Below, piece after piece: positions 8,125 to 18,727 of a stretch of DNA of 48,376 bases (positions are counted from its first letter, which is position 1; each line of letters starts with the position of its first letter). Source of the stretch: Alphaproteobacteria bacterium (GTDB taxonomy: Bacteria; Pseudomonadota; Alphaproteobacteria; Elsterales; Elsteraceae); assembly GCA_004292755.1 (NCBI GenBank), contig RDXE01000076.1:1-48376 (forward strand), given 5' to 3'. A program made the translations under genes and the position numbers. Under the pieces are notes generated by a model. It worked only from the letters and a program-made list of their open reading frames with translations, was not told the origin of the DNA and made no database searches.

Positions 8125-9515
8125 CGGGCAAGTGCCCCGCGCATCAAGGATTGCACGGCGGCGACGCTGTTGGGCAGCACCGTCATGCGCTCCTCCGCCG
8201 CCATCAGGCCGCTGAGGTGGCGCGGAAGCGGGGCTGGGGTCCCGATGGCTTGCACCGCGGCATCCACGAACTTCGCCGGATGCGCGCAGGCAAGGCTGAT
8301 CATCGGCACGCGCGGATCACCCCGATGCGCCAAGCTGGCAGCAACGCCGACAGCGGTGTGGGGATCCAGAAGCTCCCCCGTCTGGTCGTGAACCCGTGCC
8401 ATGGTCGCGAGCGTGCCCTGGTCATCCACCCGATGGGCCGAGAACAACCGCTGGGCAGTGGCGAGCAAGTCCGCTGGCAGCGCAAAACGGCCTGTCGTCC
8501 GGAACCCGTGCATCGCCTCGGCAATCCTAGTGCCGTCACGCCCCATCAACTCAAACAAATACCGCTCCAGATTGGAGGAGACCTGGATGTCCATCGACGG
8601 GGACAGGCTGGGTTCCACGGCACCGATCTCCATCACGCCCGTGGTAAACAGCCGGGTCAGGATATCATTGCGGTTGGACCCAATGACCAAGCGATCAATC
8701 GGCAATCCCATCGCCCGCGCCACAGTGGCGGCGTAAACATTGCCAAAATTACCTGTCGGCACCGCGAAAGAGACAGAGCGCGACGGCGCGCCAACGGCAA
8801 CCGCTGCCACAACGTAGTACACCGTCTGGGCCACAATGCGCGCCCAGTTGATGGAATTGACGGCACCTAGGCCAACCTCATCCCGAAACGCCAGATCACC
8901 AAAGCACGCCTTCACAAGGTCCTGGCAATCGTCAAAAGTCCCCTCGACTGCGATGGCGTGAACATTGGCCGAGGCGACTGTGGTCATCTGCCGCCGCTGC
9001 ACATCGCTGACCCGCCCATGGGGGAACAGGATGAAGATGTCCACTGCGCTGCGGTCCTTACAGGCCTCGATCGCAGCCGAGCCCGTATCGCCCGAGGTCG
9101 CACCCAGCACCGCCATGCGCTGGCCGCGGCGGGTGAGGACATGGTCGAACAGCCGCCCCAGCAACTGCAGGGCATAATCCTTGAACGCAATGGTCGGCCC
9201 GTGAAACAGCTCCAGCAGCCAGTCATTGCTGCCCAACTGCTTCAAGGGTGCGACGGCCGGATGGCGAAAGTTACGATAGGTGTCGTGCACCATCGCCGCT
9301 AAATCCGCTTGGGAGATGGTGTCGCCGACAAAGGGCTTCAGCACCCTGACCGCGATCTCGGCATAGCTCAACCCTGCCAGACTGGCCCACTCCGCCTCGG
9401 ACCAGCGGGGCATGGTTTCTGGCACATACAGGCCGCCGTCACGGGCGAGCCCCGTCAATACCACATCGTCAAAGCTCAAGACCGGGGCGGCACCGCGGGT
9501 TGAAACGTAACGCAC
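8121..9515 (-). CDS. thrC: Threonine synthase
   Basis: A PLP-dependent enzyme converting O-phospho-L-homoserine to L-threonine plus phosphate, the last step of threonine biosynthesis. The family start MRYVSTRG is present when GTG 9515 is used; an in-frame TTG at 9521 would add two residues. The N-terminal domain contains GLARDGGLYVPE, and the PLP-binding lysine lies in HGPTIAFKDYALQ (Lys at about residue 112). The phosphate loop GATSGDTGSAA and the segment AVPTGNFGNVYAA are also visible. The length of 464 residues is typical for the bacterial long form. It sits 46 bp downstream of the M32 peptidase stop-side gene boundary and overlaps the M16 gene by 4 bp. Its ribosome-binding site is weak, so translation may depend partly on its neighbours. 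Confidence 0.95.
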   Translation of the reverse strand: MRYVSTRGAAPVLSFDDVVLTGLARDGGLYVPETMPRWSEAEWASLAGLSYAEIAVRVLKPFVGDTISQADLAAMVHDTYRNFRHPAVAPLKQLGSNDWLLELFHGPTIAFKDYALQLLGRLFDHVLTRRGQRMAVLGATSGDTGSAAIEACKDRSAVDIFILFPHGRVSDVQRRQMTTVASANVHAIAVEGTFDDCQDLVKACFGDLAFRDEVGLGAVNSINWARIVAQTVYYVVAAVAVGAPSRSVSFAVPTGNFGNVYAATVARAMGLPIDRLVIGSNRNDILTRLFTTGVMEIGAVEPSLSPSMDIQVSSNLERYLFELMGRDGTRIAEAMHGFRTTGRFALPADLLATAQRLFSAHRVDDQGTLATMARVHDQTGELLDPHTAVGVAASLAHRGDPRVPMISLACAHPAKFVDAAVQAIGTPAPLPRHLSGLMAAEERMTVLPNSVAAVQSLMRGALAR

Positions 9516-9561
9516 TGGCAAAACTCACTTTCGTTAGGGGGCAGGCCGACAGCAGCGGCAA

Positions 9562-11058
9562 CTAACCAAGATAGCGCCGCTCAAGATGACGGCGATAGGC
9601 CGCGACGTCGAGCGGTCTGCCCGTCGCGTGGGTCAGCAGCGCATCGGTTGGCAGGCTGCTGGCGCGATGATGGATGGCGTCCCGCAACCACGAGACCACG
9701 GGTGCAAAGTGACCTGCGGCCAACTGCGACTCCAAGTCTGGGATTGCCTGGTCCACCGCCTCGCGCAACTGGGCAGCCGTCATCGCACCCAAGGTGTAGG
9801 TGGGAAAATAGCCAAAGGCACCCGATGGCCAGTGGATATCCTGCAAGCAGCCATCCTTGTGATCGGGGGGCGTAATGCCGATCAAGCGGCGCATGCCTTC
9901 CGCCCATGCGTCTGGCAAGTCTGCCACGTCCAGCGCGCCATCGATCATCTGGCGCTCCAGCCGGTAGCGCAGCAGCACATGGGCTGGATAGGTGCACTCA
10001 TCGGCATCGACGCGGATCAGCGACCGCTGCACCCGTGTGCCAACAGCGTACAGATTCTCTGGTGTCCAGGCCGGACCGTCGACCCCAAACGCCTCGCGCA
10101 CCAGCGGTGCGAGGAAGTGCTGAAACGCAAGGCTGCGGCACAGCTGCATCTCAACAAACAGCGACTGGCTTTCGTGAATGCTCATGCCGCGCGCAGTACC
10201 GACGGGCTGGTGCCGCCACTCAGCTGGGAGCCCGGCTTCGTAGAGGGCGTGCCCGGTTTCGTGCAGGGTGCCCATCAGCGCGCGCGCGAAGTCCTGCTCG
10301 TTGTACCGGGTGGTCAGGCGCAGATCGTCTGGCGTGCCACCACAGAAAGGGTGGGCCGAGACATCGAGGCGCCCGCGGTCAAAATCAAAGCCCAGCGCCG
10401 CCATCAAGCGCTGACCCAGATCGCGCTGCGCGGCGACTGGAAAGTGCCCGTCCAGCGGCAGCGGAGCCGGACGGCTCGCCTGTCGCTCAAGTGCCGTGGC
10501 GATCAAGTCAGGCAGGAAGCCGGACAACTCGTCAAACAGCTGGTCGATGCGCGCTGAGGTACCACCGGGCTCGTACTGATCCAGCAGTGCGTCATAGCGG
10601 CTGACACCAAGAGCCTCTGCCTTCGCCGCTGCGATCTCCCGCTGGGAGGCCAGCACGGTGCGCAGCAGCGGGGCCAAGCCGTCAAAATCATTCTCGTGCC
10701 GCGCGGTGCGCCAGCGATGCTCGCATTGGGAGGCAGCGCGCGATGCGGCCTCCACGAGGTCAGCTGGCACCGCAGTCGCGTGCAGCCATGTCCGCCGCAT
10801 ACCGTCCAGATTGGCGCGCTGCCAAGGGTCGAGGGTGGTTGCGTCGACGGCAGCGAACACCTCCCCCAAATCCGGGGCGGTGAGACGCTCATGCACCTCC
10901 AGCGCCAGGGCAGCATCCACTTCGGCACGGGCCTCGGCACTGCCGGGCCGCATGGTGGTCGCACTGTCCCAGGACAGGATTGCTTGAGCATCGCCCAACA
11001 GGGCGATCCGGCGGAAACGCTCAACCAAGCTTTGGTAGGCGGCGTGGGGCGTGGTCAT
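9562..11058 (-). CDS. M32 family metallocarboxypeptidase (Taq-type)
   Basis: A zinc-dependent carboxypeptidase of family M32, removing C-terminal residues from peptides with broad specificity. The HExxH motif is HETGH at residues 266-270, in the M32 context GTLHETGHALYEAGLP, with the downstream glutamate-containing helix HESQSLFVE (about 300) and the conserved NLYAVG and ECTYPAHVLLRY segments. The length of 498 residues is the family norm and no signal peptide is seen. Start ATG 11058 overlaps the surf1 stop as ATGA (11055-11058), favouring it over a longer reading from 11130 that would run into surf1. Its place between surf1 and thrC makes it part of the same transcription unit, but nothing in the sequence links it functionally to the oxidase. 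Confidence 0.92.
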   Translation of the reverse strand: MTTPHAAYQSLVERFRRIALLGDAQAILSWDSATTMRPGSAEARAEVDAALALEVHERLTAPDLGEVFAAVDATTLDPWQRANLDGMRRTWLHATAVPADLVEAASRAASQCEHRWRTARHENDFDGLAPLLRTVLASQREIAAAKAEALGVSRYDALLDQYEPGGTSARIDQLFDELSGFLPDLIATALERQASRPAPLPLDGHFPVAAQRDLGQRLMAALGFDFDRGRLDVSAHPFCGGTPDDLRLTTRYNEQDFARALMGTLHETGHALYEAGLPAEWRHQPVGTARGMSIHESQSLFVEMQLCRSLAFQHFLAPLVREAFGVDGPAWTPENLYAVGTRVQRSLIRVDADECTYPAHVLLRYRLERQMIDGALDVADLPDAWAEGMRRLIGITPPDHKDGCLQDIHWPSGAFGYFPTYTLGAMTAAQLREAVDQAIPDLESQLAAGHFAPVVSWLRDAIHHRASSLPTDALLTHATGRPLDVAAYRRHLERRYLG

Positions 11059-11759
11059 CCTTGCTCCCGTAGGCGGCGGCGAACCCATATCCCATAGATC
11101 ACCACCAGCGTCAGGCCAAACGAATACCAAGTCAGCGCATACTGCAGGTGGTTGTTCGGCAGATCGAGGCGGGTTTGCCCACCAATCGGCAGGCCACCGG
11201 GGTTGGGCGTCGCATCAGCATCGATCAAGAACGGGCGCACATCGCCATAGCCGGTCGCAAGGGCCATAGCGGCCACATCGACATAGAACCAATTGTTGCG
11301 GGCGGGCTCGTTCTCCGGCTGCATCCAGGTGCGCTGGCTGCCGAGGCGGATCAGTCCCGTGACGGTGACCGGCTCCGCACTCTGTCCGGCTGCCCGCTGG
11401 CCGGGGTCGCGCGCCGCGTTCGGAACCCAACCGCGGTTGACCAGCACCACCCCGCCGCCCTCCAGGATCAAAGGCGTGATGATGTGCAGACCCGGACGAT
11501 CGCGATAAGCGCGACCGGTTAGGTGCAGTTCGCGAGCGTGGTCAAAGGTGCCACGCACGGCGGTGCGGACAAACTCCTGCTCCGGCGTGACGCGCTCAGG
11601 CACAGGGATGGGCGGAGCGGCCACGGCGCGGGCGCGAGCCTCGATCAGCCCTTGCTTCCAGGTGAGCCGCTGCACCTGCCAGGTGCCCAGCACCACCGTC
11701 AGCACCACGCCAACCAGGGTGATGACCGACGGCCAAAACAACGACCGCCGGGAGGGCAT
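11055..11759 (-). CDS. surf1: Surf1 family cytochrome c oxidase assembly protein
   Basis: An inner-membrane assembly factor that aids heme a insertion into oxidase subunit I. Topology is the Surf1 one: an N-terminal membrane helix (WPSVITLVGVVLTVVLGTWQ, ending in the conserved LGxWQ), a periplasmic middle domain, and a C-terminal membrane helix (YALTWYSFGLTLVVIYGIWV). Conserved segments GLHIITPL, VNRGWVP, NNWFYVDV and NNHLQYALTW are all present. ATG 11759 gives 234 residues, the usual size. The frame is open further upstream into ctaE, but that extension carries no Surf1 sequence; a short extension from an alternative start in the 40-bp gap cannot be excluded. It overlaps the M32 peptidase by 4 bp. 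Confidence 0.92.
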   Translation of the reverse strand: MPSRRSLFWPSVITLVGVVLTVVLGTWQVQRLTWKQGLIEARARAVAAPPIPVPERVTPEQEFVRTAVRGTFDHARELHLTGRAYRDRPGLHIITPLILEGGGVVLVNRGWVPNAARDPGQRAAGQSAEPVTVTGLIRLGSQRTWMQPENEPARNNWFYVDVAAMALATGYGDVRPFLIDADATPNPGGLPIGGQTRLDLPNNHLQYALTWYSFGLTLVVIYGIWVRRRLREQG

Positions 11760-11799
11760 CCCGGCGGTCTTGGATAGGGACGCGTCAGCAGGCAGTGTC

Positions 11800-12639
11800 T
11801 CAATGACCGGCGCTGTGGCCGGCCCCCCACCAGTAGATCGACACGAACAGGAACAGCCACACCACGTCGACGAAGTGCCAATACCAAGCAGCACTTTCAA
11901 AGCCGACATGCTTCTCGGGCGTGAAATCCCCCCTCATCGCGCGCACCAAGCACACAGCCAGGAAGATCGTGCCGACGATCACATGAAAGCCGTGAAAGCC
12001 CGTCGCCATGTAGAAGGTGGAGGAGTAAATGCCATCGCGGAAGCCGAAGGCGGCGTGGCCATACTCATAGGCTTGCAGCAGCGTGAAGATAAAGCCCAGC
12101 GCCACGGTCAGCGCCAGACCTTGGATCAAGCCCTTGCGATCCTTCTCCAACAGCGCGTGGTGCGCCCAGGTGACGGTGCAGCCCGACAGCAGCAAGATCA
12201 GAGTGCCGAGAAACGGCAGGTGGAACGGGTCGAAGGTGACGACGCCCTTCGGGGGCCACACGCCACCAGTCGCTGGCTGCGGAAACAGGGCCGAATGGAA
12301 ATAGGCCCAGAAGAAGGCCAGGAAGAACATCACCTCCGACGCAATGAACAGGGCCATGCCGTAGCGCAGGCCGATGTTCACCACGGGATTGTGGTAGCCC
12401 TTCTTGGCTTCGCGCACCACATCGCGCCACCACATGTACATGCAGGCGACAACTGCCAACAGGCCGACCACCATCAACCAGGGGCCAGACTTGTGCATGT
12501 ACATCACGGCGCCAACGGCCAACACACCACCCGACAGGGCGCTGATCAGCGGCCACGGGCTGGGGTCAACCAGATGGTAGGGATGCTTTTGGGCGTGGGC
12601 GTCGCCCGCGTGACCGGGGGCGTGAGTGGTAGTGGCCAT
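11800..12639 (-). CDS. ctaE: Cytochrome c oxidase subunit III
   Basis: The third core subunit of the aa3-type oxidase, a seven-helix inner-membrane protein thought to stabilise proton uptake and bind lipid. The 279 residues contain the family segments [12 protein letters not shown] at the N-terminus, WWRDVVREA, the conserved [18 protein letters not shown] helix with its buried Glu, [37 protein letters not shown], and the C-terminal [18 protein letters not shown]. The length corresponds to a full-size subunit III. It lies between ctaG (22-bp gap) and surf1 (40-bp gap). Confidence 0.97.
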   Translation of the reverse strand: MATTTHAPGHAGDAHAQKHPYHLVDPSPWPLISALSGGVLAVGAVMYMHKSGPWLMVVGLLAVVACMYMWWRDVVREAKKGYHNPVVNIGLRYGMALFIASEVMFFLAFFWAYFHSALFPQPATGGVWPPKGVVTFDPFHLPFLGTLILLLSGCTVTWAHHALLEKDRKGLIQGLALTVALGFIFTLLQAYEYGHAAFGFRDGIYSSTFYMATGFHGFHVIVGTIFLAVCLVRAMRGDFTPEKHVGFESAAWYWHFVDVVWLFLFVSIYWWGAGHSAGH

Positions 12640-12661
12640 GCTCTGGTCTCCTCGGTCTTGT

Positions 12662-13234
12662 CTAGCCTGGCGGCTGGCGCGATCCGGCCGCCGAGGCCGT
12701 CGGCGTCTTTGCCCGGAAAAACGTGTAGGACAGGGTAATGGTGTGGACGTCCGCTAGGTTCGGATCATTGACGATCTCGGGATCCACAAAGAACGACACC
12801 GGCATGGTGACGCTCTCGCCCGGTGCCAGCGGCTGCTCGGTGAAGCAGAAGCAAGCAAGCTTGTTGAAGTAGATCGCAGCCTTGTGGGGCGTGACATTGT
12901 AGGTGGCCGTGCCAACGATCGCCTCTGCCCCGCGATTGCTGGCGAGGTAGTTGACCAACCCGTTCTCGCCAACGGCGAGGGTGACGCTGCGCGTCTCAGG
13001 GCGGAACTGCCAGGGCAGGCCATCGGCCAGCGACGCATCGAAGCGCACGGTGATCCGCCGCTCCACTGGAGCCGCAGGCAGGGCGGTTGCCACCTGCGTG
13101 GTGCCACCAAATCCAGTCACCCGGCAAAACAGGTCGTACAGCGGCACGGCCGCGAACGACACACCAATCATCGTGCCAACCAACCCGAGGCAGGCCAGCA
13201 TGGTGCGGCGGTTGCGGTTGCGAACCTCGCTCAT
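12662..13234 (-). CDS. ctaG: Cytochrome c oxidase assembly protein CtaG/Cox11
   Basis: A copper chaperone that delivers Cu to the CuB site of subunit I. One N-terminal membrane helix (about residues 12-32, with the [15 protein letters not shown] segment that carries a conserved Cys) anchors a periplasmic immunoglobulin-like domain. The copper-binding CFCF motif is present in [17 protein letters not shown], and PVSFFVDPE follows as usual. The 190-residue length is normal. The ATG overlaps the coxF stop as ATGA (13231-13234), so the small gene and ctaG are translationally coupled. Confidence 0.95.
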   Translation of the reverse strand: MSEVRNRNRRTMLACLGLVGTMIGVSFAAVPLYDLFCRVTGFGGTTQVATALPAAPVERRITVRFDASLADGLPWQFRPETRSVTLAVGENGLVNYLASNRGAEAIVGTATYNVTPHKAAIYFNKLACFCFTEQPLAPGESVTMPVSFFVDPEIVNDPNLADVHTITLSYTFFRAKTPTASAAGSRQPPG

Positions 13235-13371
13235 CGGCCAACCTGAACCACAGTGATGGCAAAGAACAGCGCCGTCAGGCCCAGCAAGGCCAGCATGACG
13301 GCGACGTTGCGACCGCGGCGGCGGCGATAGAACTCCGCCCGCTCAGCCTGGGTCATCTCAACGCTCTGCAT
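13231..13371 (-). CDS. coxF: CoxF-like small membrane protein of the cox cluster (46 aa)
   Basis: A 46-residue protein with a charged N-terminus (QAERAEFYRRRRGRN) and one membrane helix (VAVMLALLGLTALFFAITVV). It begins at ATG 13371, 2 bp after the ctaB stop, and overlaps ctaG by 4 bp. Alphaproteobacterial cox clusters often carry such a tiny gene, called CoxF, exactly between ctaB and ctaG. The assignment rests mainly on position and topology. Its function is not established; a helper role in oxidase assembly, perhaps with CtaG, is inference. A longer reading of the same frame from 13554 overlaps ctaB and is not credible. Confidence 0.8.
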   Translation of the reverse strand: MQSVEMTQAERAEFYRRRRGRNVAVMLALLGLTALFFAITVVQVGR

Positions 13372-13373
13372 GA

Positions 13374-14318
13374 TCACGCGATCCCCCGCAAGAGAACACC
13401 ATCCACCAACAACAGCAGGAACAGGCCGAACAAGTGCGCCAGCGAGAAGCGGAACATTGCCCGCGGCCAGCGATCCCCCGTGCTGCGCAGCACTGCCACC
13501 GCCATGGCGACAAAGCCCAGCGCCAGGGCCAAGGCTGGCACGCCATACACCCAACCGGCAAAGCCCAGCGCCACCGGCGCCATGGTCACCGGCACGAGGA
13601 CCACCGTGTACAGCAACATTTGCCGCTTGGTTGCAGCAGCCCCGGCCACCACTGGCAGCATCGGCACGCCGGCGCGGTCATAGTCACCGCAGCGATACAA
13701 CGCCAACGCCCAGAAGTGCGGCGGAGTCCACAAGAAGATCAGCGCGAACATCACCAGCGGGGCGAGGTCGACTGTCCCCGTCACTGCCGCCCAGCCAATC
13801 ACCGGCGGAAACGCACCAGCAGCCCCGCCAATCACAATGTTCTGCGGCGTGCGGCGTTTCAGCCATACGGTGTAGACGAACACGTAGAACAGGATCGACA
13901 GCGCCAGCACCGCCGCTGCAACCCAGTTGACGCCAACCCCCATCACAAAAACCGAGGCGGCTGCCAAGGTGCAGCCAAAGGCCAGAGCCTCCCCAGCGCT
14001 GACCCGGCCTGCCGGGATCGGGCGGCCACGCGTCCGGCTCATCACCGCGTCGATATCGCGGTCATACCACATATTGATGGCACCGGCTGCCCCGGCCCCC
14101 ACGGCAATCGCCAGCACAGCTGTAAAGGCGATCACCGGATGCACGTGACCGGGGGCGAGCAGGAGGCCGACAATGCCGGTAAACACCACCAACGACATCA
14201 CCCGCGGCTTCAACAGGGCGATGAAGTCCTGCGGTTCCGCACCAACCACGCGCGGATCCAATGTCCGCTGCGTGATTGGGGCGGCAGTCATGCTGTCACT
14301 GGCGGCGATATCCGACAC
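13374..14318 (-). CDS. ctaB: Protoheme IX farnesyltransferase (heme O synthase)
   Basis: A polytopic inner-membrane prenyltransferase that attaches a farnesyl group to heme B, giving heme O for heme A synthesis. The UbiA-type motifs are visible: the first Asp-rich loop [19 protein letters not shown] and the second region around [17 protein letters not shown], with the family start [15 protein letters not shown]. It has 314 residues and about nine hydrophobic segments. The start is GTG 14318, supported by an AGGAGG seven bases upstream; this adds nine residues before an internal ATG at 14291. It follows ctaD by 29 bp. Confidence 0.96.
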   Translation of the reverse strand: MSDIAASDSMTAAPITQRTLDPRVVGAEPQDFIALLKPRVMSLVVFTGIVGLLLAPGHVHPVIAFTAVLAIAVGAGAAGAINMWYDRDIDAVMSRTRGRPIPAGRVSAGEALAFGCTLAAASVFVMGVGVNWVAAAVLALSILFYVFVYTVWLKRRTPQNIVIGGAAGAFPPVIGWAAVTGTVDLAPLVMFALIFLWTPPHFWALALYRCGDYDRAGVPMLPVVAGAAATKRQMLLYTVVLVPVTMAPVALGFAGWVYGVPALALALGFVAMAVAVLRSTGDRWPRAMFRFSLAHLFGLFLLLLVDGVLLRGIA

Positions 14319-14347
14319 CGTCTGTCCTCCTGTCCAACACCAGCGGC

Positions 14348-15988
<1,641 letters not shown>

Positions 15989-16912
15989 TCAGCGGGTGGC
16001 AACAGTGAGCGCACCCGGCTCCAGCGTCGCCTGAGCCACGCCCGGCGTCTCAGGCGACGCAGCTGGGGTGGCGGCAATCGCCGTTGTGGGTGCGGGTGCG
16101 GCCGCTGGTGCGTCGGCAAACTTGCGCTTGGCTTCCTCGGTCCAGGCGGCGAACCGCTCGCGGCTCACAGCCTCCACAGCAATCGGCATGAAGCCGTGAT
16201 TGACGCCGCAGATCTGGTTGCACTGGCCGTAATAGACGCCTTCCTTGTCGATCCGCACCCAGGTTTCGTTGGTACGACCGGGAATCGCGTACATCTGCAC
16301 GCCCAGGGCGGGCACAAACCAGGAATGCATCACGTCAGCGGCGGTGACGAGGATCCGAACATTCTGGCCGACCGGCAGCACAATCCGGTTGTCCACCTCC
16401 AGCAGGCGGATCTGACCGGGCTTCAGCTCGTTGGTCGGCACCATGTAGCTGTCGAACTTGAATTCCCCATGGTCGGGGTACTCGTAGCTCCAATACCACT
16501 GATGGCCGGAGACCTTGACGGTCAAATCCGCCTCGCGGGTCTTGTCAGCAAAGTACAAGAGCCGGAAGGAGGGGATCGCAATCACGATCAGGATCAGCAC
16601 CGGCACCACGGTCCAGATGATCTCGATGGTGGTGTTGTGTGCGGTGCGGCTGGGGTTGGGATTCTTAGCCGCCGAGAAGCGGAAGATCACATACAGCAGC
16701 AACGCCAGCACAAACAGGCTGATCGCGGTGATGATCACCAGCAGCAAGTTGTGCATGTCGTTCATCATCGCCTTCATCGGCGACCCGGCGGGCTGAAAGC
16801 CCAATTGCCACGGCTCGGGCACGGCTGCGCCCGCAGACCCACTGCCCACCATCCACACCAAGGCGACCGCCAGCGGCGCCAGGCAGAGCGCGATCCAACC
16901 GTTCCGCTTCAT
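15989..16912 (-). CDS. ctaC: Cytochrome c oxidase subunit II
   Basis: The CuA-bearing subunit that receives electrons from cytochrome c. The N-terminus is a probable cleaved signal (hydrophobic to about residue 30, GSAGAA), followed by two membrane helices (about 55-78 and 98-120) and a periplasmic cupredoxin domain. CuA ligands are His196 (MHSWFVP), Cys231, Cys235, His239 and Met242 in GQCNQICGVNHGFMPI. The position between the cysteines, usually Glu, is Gln here (CNQIC; codon CAG). The aromatic electron-entry patch GHQWYWSYEYPDHG is present. The C-terminus has a Pro/Ala-rich tail of about 40 residues. It is the first gene of the cox unit; the divergent tldD lies across a 322-bp gap. Confidence 0.97.
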   Translation of the reverse strand: MKRNGWIALCLAPLAVALVWMVGSGSAGAAVPEPWQLGFQPAGSPMKAMMNDMHNLLLVIITAISLFVLALLLYVIFRFSAAKNPNPSRTAHNTTIEIIWTVVPVLILIVIAIPSFRLLYFADKTREADLTVKVSGHQWYWSYEYPDHGEFKFDSYMVPTNELKPGQIRLLEVDNRIVLPVGQNVRILVTAADVMHSWFVPALGVQMYAIPGRTNETWVRIDKEGVYYGQCNQICGVNHGFMPIAVEAVSRERFAAWTEEAKRKFADAPAAAPAPTTAIAATPAASPETPGVAQATLEPGALTVATR

Positions 16913-17234
16913 CCCGTACCCCCAATAACCCTATGCCCAGAGCTTCAGGCCGGAACCCCCGACCAATCCCCCGGCGCTGAAAACCGCCAGTCCCTTGGAC
17001 CAGCCATCCGCGTGCTGACGCTGCGTCAAACAACCTCAACACACCCAAGCTGCGCTAAGGATGCGCTATCCCGCGATCCGCGTCAAAGCGTCTCGCGGTC
17101 TGATCGCTGGCTCTTGCCGCCAGCCCCGATGCCGCTGATATAACGGAGCATCGGAACGGCGACAGTCGCTCCAACGCGGCGGCGACAGTATGTCGCGCGG
17201 CCGGTTTGATCCAGCGCAATGCAAAGGCACCCCC
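16913..17234 (+). other. Divergent intergenic region between ctaC and tldD
   Basis: This 322-bp gap separates the start of the long cox unit (leftward) from tldD (rightward) and must contain both promoters. No convincing gene is present: the few open frames are parts of longer frames antisense to ctaC or tldD, or out-of-frame extensions. A short direct/inverted theme, TTTGACGCAGCGTCA on the minus strand (about 17022-17036), includes the palindrome TGACGC/GCGTCA and could be an operator or a -35 element for the cox unit. This is suggestive only. Confidence 0.5.
17114..17142 (+). promoter_or_regulatory. Candidate sigma70-like promoter for tldD
   Basis: TTGCCG (17114-17119), a 17-bp spacer and GATATA (17137-17142) lie about 95 bp upstream of the tldD start, in the only gap where its promoter could be. 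The -10 element is a weak match to consensus; the alternative TATAAC at 17139 needs a 19-bp spacer. Confidence 0.3.
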
Positions 17235-18668
17235 ATGGCGAACCACGCGATAGCAGACCAAGTGTTCTTCCAGCAAGCTGGATTGGATCGCACCGCTGTC
17301 GAGGGGTTGGTGAAGGAATCCCTCGCCGCAGCTGACGACGGTGAATTGTACCTGGAATATATTCAATCTGAGAGTCTGTCCTTCGATGATGGACGACTGA
17401 AGGCCGCCAGCTTCGATGTCACCCAAGGTTTTGGATTGCGCGCCGTCGCTGGCGAAGCCGTGGGCTATGCCCATGCGTCGGTCTTGGACGAGGCCGCGAT
17501 CCGCCGCGCTGGGCAGACCGTTGGTGCTGTCACCCGCGGCTACAGCGGCAGTCTGGCGCTCGCACCGCAGGCCACCAACAGCCGCCTCTACACCGATCTG
17601 AACCCGATCGCCCTGGTTCCGTTTGAGCACAAGGTCGCCCTGCTGGCGGAGATCGACGCCTACGCGCGGGGTCGCGACCCGCGGGTGCGTCAGGTGATGG
17701 CCTCTGTCGCGGGGGAATGGCGGGCGGTGTCGATTCTGCGGGGCGATGGCAGTTCCGCAGGGGACGTTCGCCCACTTGTGCGCCTTACGGTCACGGTCAT
17801 GGTGGGTGATGGTGCCCGCCAGGAAACCGGCAGCCACAGCATGGGTGGGCGCCTGACCTTCGAGCGCTATCTGGAGCCGGAACAGTGGCAGGCGACCGTC
17901 GACGAGGCCCTGCGTCAGGCCTTGGTGAACCTGGACAGCGTGCCCGCACCGGCTGGAGAGATGCCCGTCGTGCTGGGGTCCGGCTGGCCGGGCATTCTGC
18001 TGCACGAGGCGATTGGCCATGGGCTGGAGGGGGACTTCAACCGCAAGGGCACCTCTGCCTTCGCGGGCCTGATGGGTCAGCGGGTCGCCTCTCCCGGTGT
18101 CACTGTGGTGGATGATGGCACCCTGCCCGACCGCCGCGGCTCGATCACCATTGATGATGAGGGCACCCCGTCCAGCCGCACGGTCCTGATCGAGGATGGC
18201 ATTCTGGTTGGATACTTGCAGGATCGCCAGAACGCCCGGCTGATGAACATGCGCCCCACTGGCAATGGTCGCCGCCAGTCCCACGCCCATGCGCCAATGC
18301 CACGGATGACCAACACAATCATGCTGTCTGGCGCCCATGATCCAGCCGAGATCATCGCCTCGGTCAAGGGGCGCGGGCTCTATGCCGTTAACTTCGGCGG
18401 CGGTCAGGTTGACATCACGTCCGGTAAGTTCGTGTTCTCAGCCGCGGAAGCCTACTTGATCGAGGACGGCAAGCTGGGACCCGCCGTGAAGGGGGCCACC
18501 TTGATCGGCAACGGGCCAGACGCGCTGACCCGCGTGCGGATGATCGGCACTGATTCCCGCCTCGACCCTGGCGTTGGCACCTGCGGCAAGGATGGTCAGT
18601 CCGTGCCTGTCGGTGTTGGCCAGCCCACTCTGCTGCTGGATGGATTGACCGTCGGCGGCACTGCCTGA
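17235..18668 (+). CDS. tldD: Metalloprotease TldD
   Basis: The zinc-protease subunit of the TldD/TldE system, a cytoplasmic heterodimer that degrades unfolded peptides and processes modified peptides such as microcins. The zinc motif HEAIGH is at residues 257-262 in GILLHEAIGHGLEGDFN, and downstream conserved segments (RRGSITIDDEGTP, TNTIMLSGAHDP, NFGGGQVDITSGKFVFSA) are intact. ATG 17235 follows AAAGG by about 8 nt and gives 477 residues, the family norm; an earlier in-frame ATG at 17190 lacks a ribosome-binding site. A partner tldE (pmbA) is not in the window. Divergent placement beside the cox cluster is a recurring alphaproteobacterial arrangement. Confidence 0.96.
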   Translation: MANHAIADQVFFQQAGLDRTAVEGLVKESLAAADDGELYLEYIQSESLSFDDGRLKAASFDVTQGFGLRAVAGEAVGYAHASVLDEAAIRRAGQTVGAVTRGYSGSLALAPQATNSRLYTDLNPIALVPFEHKVALLAEIDAYARGRDPRVRQVMASVAGEWRAVSILRGDGSSAGDVRPLVRLTVTVMVGDGARQETGSHSMGGRLTFERYLEPEQWQATVDEALRQALVNLDSVPAPAGEMPVVLGSGWPGILLHEAIGHGLEGDFNRKGTSAFAGLMGQRVASPGVTVVDDGTLPDRRGSITIDDEGTPSSRTVLIEDGILVGYLQDRQNARLMNMRPTGNGRRQSHAHAPMPRMTNTIMLSGAHDPAEIIASVKGRGLYAVNFGGGQVDITSGKFVFSAAEAYLIEDGKLGPAVKGATLIGNGPDALTRVRMIGTDSRLDPGVGTCGKDGQSVPVGVGQPTLLLDGLTVGGTA

Positions 18669-18727
18669 GTACTGGGCAGACGCCCCCCTTCCCTGTTACC
18701 ATTCGTGCGGCGGCAAAGGGATCGGGT

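Noticed and set aside
17055-18338. A 427-codon open frame on the minus strand opposite tldD
   Set aside because: It mirrors the tldD codon structure and has no recognisable protein features; tldD is clearly the real gene.
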